From Linyphia triangularis (Eukaryota; Arthropoda; Arachnida; Araneae; Linyphiidae): 64,000 bases of DNA. This document shows positions 45,424 to 64,000 of this stretch, piece after piece; position 1 is the stretch's first letter, and each line of letters starts with the position of its first letter. Below the pieces are notes generated by a model, which was not told the origin of the DNA, searched no databases, and was given only the letters and a program-made list of their open reading frames with translations. The translations under genes and the position numbers were made by a program. The stretch lies in contig OZ021722.1 of NCBI GenBank assembly GCA_963978545.1, forward strand, positions 39,263,365 through 39,327,364, written 5' to 3'.

Positions 45424-48400
45424 TTCTAACGCGCACGTTGCGGACCATTGTATCCTATGGAGCTTATTATACAGAACCACAGCAGTGGCTAGCGGTCGCG
45501 TATGTGGTTAGTGGCGAACGCGCGCGTTAGCTTCTAACGCGCACGTTGCGGACCATTATATCCTATGGAGCTTATTATACAGAACCACAGCAGTGGCTAG
45601 TGGTCGCGTCTGTGGCATGAGCTGTCCACTGCAGTCGCCTACCCTCGCTACTTCTGGCGTGCGTGCGCGACTGTGGTAGAGGACTATTGTTTGTTTTGAA
45701 GCTTATTAAATTTGTTTATAGACTTGCCTTGACCCAGTTATCTAGTCAGACCCTGATTATCGACTAAGCCCACAAGACCTGACCCTTGGGCCCAATATTT
45801 TAGGAGGCCCCGAAATTAGCTGTAAACCTGTAGCTTTTGTTTCACAAAAGTTATGTGAATATCTTTTATTACCTGTATAAAAGAATTTTTACATAAAAAT
45901 CATTTTGTATGAATCTTGAAGTGTGTTTACTATCCCAGAGTGGTATTTAATCAAATAAATTAAACCCTCATTTAAAATCTTAAATAATATAACATATAAA
46001 AATACAGTTCTTAAAAAATCGGATATGCATTGTCAATTTTTGTATTCATTAACACAGCGTCGATATCAAAAGCATTTGTATCAGCAAAATGAGTAGCAAA
46101 CTACGCTTAAATTTTTTTTTTTTTTTTATATTAAGAAAGGACGTGAATTTGTGCTCTCACATAGAAATATAATTTATTTATACTAATTAAAGTAATTTTA
46201 TTATTTATTTATTAAAACAAAATAAAAAAATTGCCAACAAGAAAGAGTTTCAACAATGAACGGTTCAATGTTATTTTAATGCGATTGGATGATGCCAAGT
46301 TGGTTAATTAGTTTTCCGTAAAAGCGACATTTGAGAGACAGTAACAACCCCAAAATTTGATAGAATGCATTGTCATCGACATCGAACCTATCTGCCAAGT
46401 TTAAACCTGATTGGATGATGATAAGGGGGTTGATTAGACAGCCGCAAATTCCGCTTTCATTGACAAACAAACTAACACACAAAGTCGAAGTTAATATAAA
46501 GGATTTAAAAACAAGTCTTCTTGAAAGATAGAGAAAAAAAATTTAAAGAAAGTCTTGACGAATTTAATGTGAGATCAGCTTTTCGAACTCTTCGAATATT
46601 CACTCTGAAATTGTGAATAATGCTGCAGATATTGTTGTCATGGATATTACTATACATTGTGATAGTGAAATGCAATGCTATATATAACAAAGTTTTTCCT
46701 CTTTTGATCTATAAATTTGATTGTTTGAATTTTGTTTCTTTATTTGTGATAAAAAAAAAAAAATTAGAATACAATATTAACATCTTACTTTATCAACTTT
46801 TTCTATTTTTAATATTACTCCATTTAACTTTTTGTTAAGCAAATTTCCAACAAATCTCGCTTTTGAAAAAGAGGCCCCTGAAAGTGACCCGGCCTTATAT
46901 CCCAACTTGTCATGGTCAGGCCCTGTGTCAAGTGTTCCTTGAACATTGATTATTTTGATATCTATAGTTCAAACGATTATTCAGATGAACAATCGAGTGA
47001 AAAATCGATAATATCGAAAATAGGCAAACTATCGATTGTTTCATGCTAAATAAGACAATCGATTGTCGAAATTTAGTGAGAAACAATTGTATGCGACGAT
47101 TATTTTTCTCTTGGCAATATTATTGGGCTGTATAGCTGTTCAGGATATAAATTGAAATGTTGCATTACGTTGTAGAAAAAAGCTTTTATAGGGGCTATAT
47201 TGTTTTTATGTAATATTGCATTTATTTGCACTTGCGTATTGCACATTTGTATAACATGATGTATTGCAAATAGGTAATACCTGGATGTATTGCAAAAAGG
47301 TTTTGCACATGTGCATTGCATATAAGTATTGCACATATGCAGTACCGACGCTAGCGGGGTGGGGGGAGGGAAGTGTCTTGGTCTTTAAGTTTTAGAAAGT
47401 TGAAGAGTCGAAATTTCCGAAATTTTATTGCATTCTTTTTTATTCCGATTCAGAAGGAAACCGAATTGAATGAAAACACTAAAAATGGGGCATAAAAAAA
47501 ATTAGAACAACTGTATTGAAAATATTGGAAGGCTGTTCAAACTGCGTTTGACGAATCGGAAATTCTATACTAGAAGTCTGCTGTTCATCAATGTAGGGGG
47601 AGAGAAAGAGTCCTCACCTACACTTTCCTCTACCTACTTTGATGGGCTGCGAACATAATTATAACCATAGATAACTTCAAGATAATTGAAATCGTCAAAT
47701 AGTATTCAAAAATTCTGTTTGTAAGCAAGTCGGTGACCAGCTGCTAAATGAAATTAAATATAAAAATGCATGGCACATTGATAGCATATATTTGTTTGAA
47801 GGAAACGGAAAATCATTCGGTACCACATATTTTTATTTTGTGGGATCAACTTCTGCTTCTGCTTGAGTCAGAAATATATCATTGTGACTTTTTGTTTTAA
47901 TATGGAATGATGAGTTTTTAAAACAGGCGAATTATCAAATATAATTTTTCCCGTTTGTGCGTCACACATACCACGTTTTCGAATAATCATGTTCTATTTT
48001 TACTAAATGTGCAAATGACTAACTGAAGTTTAGTTTCGTAATAAAAAACACATTTATTTTTGTTTAGTATAAGCTTTTTGACGAAAAATGCAACAAGTTG
48101 AGGAAAAATTGTTTTACATTTCATATTGACATAATAAAAGGAAAATGTAATGCAAAAATAAAAAGATAATTAAAATAATATAAGGCATAATAAGCAATTT
48201 GCAGGGAAAGGAAGGGGGAGGGGAAAAACCGTATTCATGGGCGTCGCCAAGGAGGTACAAAAGAGTGCACCCCCCCCTGGTTTTCGAAATTTTAAAATGA
48301 TGTGGAGAAAAGTGGTACGATTAACTGAAAATAAAAGTATGCTATAGGTTTTAAAATATTCAATGGAACAGAAATTTAATACAAAACGATTAATTAAAAT

Positions 48401-49876
48401 TTCATTTAGACATCCAACTGAAAAATCAAAGTTAAAGAAAAAACTAGGAGTGTGGCACATCGTACAACTTTCAATTACACTATATTACTGATGTGGATTT
48501 CTGTCATTTATCATTTTTATATTTTTATCATTTATTGAGAAAATATGGCCAGTTTGGTGATATTTTTTTGTTGCGATAATTCTTATACGCATCTTTAAAA
48601 AAAAATTTTTAAAAAATACCCATTCTGGCAATATTTATTTCTATAATTCTTATGTTATCCTTTCTTATAAGTGAAACTGCGCAGAGGAGAAACAACGATC
48701 GTCGATGAGCTATGCTCAAGGAAAGAGAATTTTATGTTGAAGGTATTCGTTTTTCAACTCTTTACTCCATTAAAGCATTTTTAATGAAATTTTGGATGTG
48801 GAAAGGTTTAGAACATATTAAGAGGCATTACCACTGAGATTTTGAACAAATTCGTTAGAGCGGCTCTTTAGCAATCATTGAAAAACATGATTTTTTTCAA
48901 TGGCAGCTACCTTATGCGCATGCGCGATTTTGTCGAAAACCTTAATGGTAGGTCCTTGGACCATCACCAACCCTCACACCAAATTTGAGCACCGTAAGCC
49001 AATTTGTCGAGATTTTATGCTGACCACGTACTCACAAACAGAAAATCGTTTTTTTTTTTTTTTTTTTTTTTTTTTAAGCGAACACTACACATTTATTACC
49101 CTATGTATTACATATGGGTAATTGAAAGTAAAAAATAAATTGCCCCCCCCCCCCTTGCATTTCCTGTAGAGGTCATTAACAATCCCGTGAAAATAATTCA
49201 GCCGGCACTCATGGCCGCGTGTCGCTAATGTATGTATGTTGTGCAGTTCCAATAAGTGCTTCCACTCCATAAATAGTATGGTGTGGTGATCAATTTCCTT
49301 GAATTTTCTACAAAATGGATAAATTTCGTTTAATTTCAAATCAGTGTATATTAATTATATAAGTTTGACAAAACACTGTCGTAAGTTTTTTTTAATTAAT
49401 TTACTCAACTGCTAAGTACACCAATACTCTTAGAAAAAAATAACTGACTATATTAACTTATTATTCCAACAAATGGACAACTTTGACGCGTTACAGTTAC
49501 AGTAAGTAATGTGCTTGTAGTAAGTCAAGTAACATCTAAAAAATTATAACATATAAATTAAAATCATTTACACAGAAAAAAACTTGTTGTCGCCTTCTCT
49601 TAAATCGTCATGCAGAGTATGAAATAAACCTTTTGAGGGCCTTCTTGATAAGAAGGGACGCACTCCTAAAGTTCTATTCCTTCTTCTTTTCTTAATAAGA
49701 TAAGCATGCGCAATTCATCATCCTCACTTGACCAAAACATTTTGAATACAGAAAGGGGAACGAAATCATAACAAACACGGACGCTAGGCCAGGCCACTGC
49801 AAACGCGTGGATGCGCCACTGCAGTCGCTAGCCCGGGCGTCTAACGCGAACGCGCGCGTTAGCCACTCGAGTGGCT
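45424..49876. repeat. Second 4.44-kb unit of the tandem dimer
   Basis: Direct repeat of about 40980-45420. Offset is 4442 bp over the R1 copy, grows to about 4498 near 48900 and ends at 4440, so indels are few and partly compensating. Substitutions are sparse, so the duplication is fairly recent. Nested R1 copy at 45982-46504. Confidence 0.9.
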
Positions 49877-49895
49877 CTGTATAATAAGGCCCTAA

Positions 49896-51626
49896 CTTAT
49901 ACTACCATTTTCTCCCTCCACCCTACATTTTAATCTTGCAACAAAATCCTCTTACGAGCAATTTTGAATTTGTATTTTTATTTTCTATTCAAATGGCGTG
50001 ATTCAAGGTGAACATCTCTATGAAGATATATTTTTGTACGAAACACATTTCATCACTATTTTTCGCAGATTGTTTTTTCCCTACAATGATTTGTACACTT
50101 ATTATATCTTCTACTTTTACAATATATTTTTAAAACTGCTTTTTATGGTTCAGTGTAATACGATAATTTTAATAAATATTTTTCTATTTATTGTCTGCAC
50201 CTTCTTTAATGTAAGTTATTTCGAATACGTAGAGGTTGTTTTTAAAAATTATAATTTTCAAAATCAATCTATACTCAATTTGGTAGCTGCAAAGAAAGTA
50301 TTGATCCTTTCAATATGCTTTTCTATTCAAATCAGACTTTCTATTTTTATTTTTTTATCAATTTTGATTTAATTAATACATTAAATTATAATAAACATTA
50401 TTGCATTTTAGTGAATATTTCCATTTAATAGTAGTCAGTTTTCTTCTTTCAAATCAAAATCACCTTTTTTTTATTATTTTTTATGAGTGACCTTAATTTA
50501 CTATAAATTACAAGTAGTTTACAAGTAATTACATTTAAAGTTGTAGAGTTCGCAATCGAATATGAATGGTCTTGTGACATTTTCTGAATTACAAGTACAA
50601 AATATGGATAAATAGGTAAACATCATGTTTCATACGTTACGAATTAGTTTGGGATGAATACAATAGTTGTACTCAATAATAAAATTAAGTTGTTGTGGAA
50701 CAATAGAATCAAGAATTGAAAAAAATTCTCATGAAATAATTTTGGATGAAAAAATTAAAGTTATAACAGTTTCTTTTAAGATAATGGAGTAAATATATCA
50801 CGATTAATTGAAATGACAAGAAAATAATTTGAACTAAAAGGAATATGTATTAAACAATCAGATGCAGATGACTTAATTACTGAACCAGATTTAATATTTA
50901 AATGATACATATTAACTAGTAACACTTGTATCCCAAGTAACTACTGAAAAGAGCTTGGGAACAATCCTTTCATTGTATACAATATCCGGGACACATACAA
51001 AAGGCGATTGGTGATATCAATACACATTTACTAACAATACACACCATAAGTGGTTGCTATTCTGTATCAGAGCTCTATGGTTAAAGGAAATGGAAGACTT
51101 GCTTAAAAGGAAACACTTTCTTTCCATGATGTGTTTGTGATGTATGAAAGACCTAAGAAATACATTGTTAATGTTGAAGAAAAATTTATCTGTAAGAAAT
51201 GATCGCAAAGATGGTACTTTTTATAGCCATCGCTACAAATGCTATAATATCTTAGTATCAGTGGAATATAACTCCCATCTTTATTGTATTAGAAATAACT
51301 TTTTTAACGAATGGAAACATTACTCAGTAAGCTGCTTTTGAAAATCATTAGTTGGGCCTCTTTTCCATTAATATCTTCATTTACTGATATCGTTAAATTG
51401 ACAGCATATATGTTTAGCACGTGTTAAAAAAAAATAATACAGGTTTTCTTATGCAAATGCGTGTGTGAAAGAACTCACAATAGTTACAACTTTAAAAATA
51501 ACACATGTTATTAATTTCTTTTTAAAATATTTAATATATACTTATATACAGATATGATACACACACCATACTTTTTCGTCAAAATATTTGAATATGATAC
51601 AATTTTAAAAAGTAATAAAAATACAA
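49896..51626. other. Intergenic, no gene seen
   Basis: AT-rich DNA downstream of gene B. The hydrophobic 124-codon plus-strand frame at 49998-50372 is dominated by Phe, Ile, Tyr and Leu as expected from AT-rich DNA; no family recognised. Confidence 0.45.
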
Positions 51627-51632
51627 TTTATT
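51627..51632 (-). promoter_or_regulatory. Candidate polyadenylation signal of transporter gene B
   Basis: AATAAA on the minus strand about 40 bp after the stop codon. Confidence 0.5.
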
Positions 51633-51670
51633 TTATAGATATTACTGTCTAATAAAGGACTCTTAATAAA

Positions 51671-63451
<11,781 letters not shown>

Positions 63452-63471
63452 TGTAAGTTTTATTGCTTATG

Positions 63472-64000
63472 CTTAAAATAAGAAGAACATGAAATCCAAG
63501 AAATAATACTAACATTACTGGAGACTACTTTATGATATTGCTTACAATAAAATACTTGGTATTCAAAAGAACTAATTTCTAAAGATATCAAAATTTATAC
63601 CCTGATTTTCATCAATTTCATTTTATAAACCTAAAGGATCCTTTCTAGTATATGGTTGATCTTCTTGTTAGAGTATGCTTTTCAAGTAATAGTTAGTGAT
63701 ATTCCACTGTTTGTGTAAAGTTTCTGTTTTTGTTATAGTATTCTTCTTTACCTAAAAGTCTAATCAGAGGCAAAATTAGTAAAAAAACCAAAATCAATTA
63801 AAAGTTTTATATTAAAAAAGTTTTTCATAAGAGATTTTCTGTTATTGAAGTAAGAGAAAAATTTGTCAGAAACTGGTTACAAAAAGAAAAGAAAAAAAGA
63901 CTTCAGCTTTTCTTTTTGTATTAAATAATTGATAGAGAATTAGACATTTGTATTCTTAGACCTAGTTAAAACATTATTCTAAATAGATTATCAAACAAAA
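63472..64000 (-). other. Upstream region of gene B
   Basis: Includes a conserved block around 63700-63756 matching gene A's upstream 28375-28435. A donor-like TTTTAG|GTAAAG ends at 63752, 301 bp upstream of the gene B frame start, the same distance as in gene A. Probably a 5' UTR exon junction. No promoter motif was recognised before the window ends. Confidence 0.35.

Larger units (their letters stand above)
40934..49892. mobile_element. 9-kb TIR element with TAA duplication, tandem dimer (PIF/Harbinger-like)
   Basis: Left end GGGCCTTATTATACAGAGCC continuing through CACTCGAGTGGC, repeated exactly inverted at the right end (31 bp perfect, about 48 bp in all). TAA flanks both ends (40931-40933, 49893-49895). 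A 3-bp TAA duplication and GGGCC ends fit PIF/Harbinger; a TA duplication with AGGGCC ends is an alternative. The interior is two direct copies of a 4.44-kb unit meeting near 45404-45424. The outermost TIR bases are absent at the junction. No transposase frame was found, so it is non-autonomous. Each unit contains a nested R1 copy on the minus strand. Confidence 0.8.

Noticed and set aside
49998..50372. Hydrophobic 124-codon frame as a chemoreceptor fragment
   Set aside because: Residue use is what AT-rich DNA gives; no conserved receptor motif or splice context.

Overview
The window is AT-rich eukaryotic DNA with intron-containing genes, GT-AG splice sites, long simple-sequence tracts and many DNA transposons. 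An animal noggin gene, SLC46-type transporters, Helitron, hAT, pogo/Tigger and Tc1 remains and a tRNA-derived SINE point to an arthropod. An arachnid such as a spider is my best guess, but that is inference. All three protein-coding genes lie on the minus strand.

Layout. 1-10.7 kb: repeats plus one candidate plus-strand core promoter (about 8.34-8.70 kb). 10.7-16.8 kb: a noggin gene. Its two coding exons (14093..13696 and 11248..10978) join in frame to 222 residues with nine C-terminal cysteines spaced as in noggin; a GC-rich block ending in a strong splice donor at 16369 is its probable 5' non-coding exon. A 140-bp hairpin lies just upstream of its start codon. 21.7-28.1 kb: SLC46-like transporter gene A, five coding exons, 511 residues. 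28.8-38.5 kb: a hairpin, a 210-bp tandem array, a Helitron 3' end, a Helitron-like 5' end and a Tc1 relic. 38.57-40.87 kb: a pogo/Tigger-like element with a decayed coding fragment and two nested SINEs. 40.93-49.89 kb: a 9-kb TIR element with a TAA target duplication, built as two tandem 4.44-kb units. 51.7-63.5 kb: SLC46-like gene B, a paralogue of A with the same five exons and identical splice phases.

Genes A and B are tandem duplicates of one membrane transporter. Gene B has TTG where gene A has its ATG, and a hAT-type element sits 2 bp inside its intron 4, where the 8-bp target duplication re-creates the splice donor. Gene B introns also hold a Tigger-type element with a CENP-B-like helix-turn-helix remnant and a very long (AT)n tract.

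Three dispersed repeat families, called R1, R2 and R3 here, recur across the window. R1 carries an internal AAAT tract that has expanded into microsatellites or tandem arrays at two or more copies. Everything was read by eye; no alignment or database search was run.
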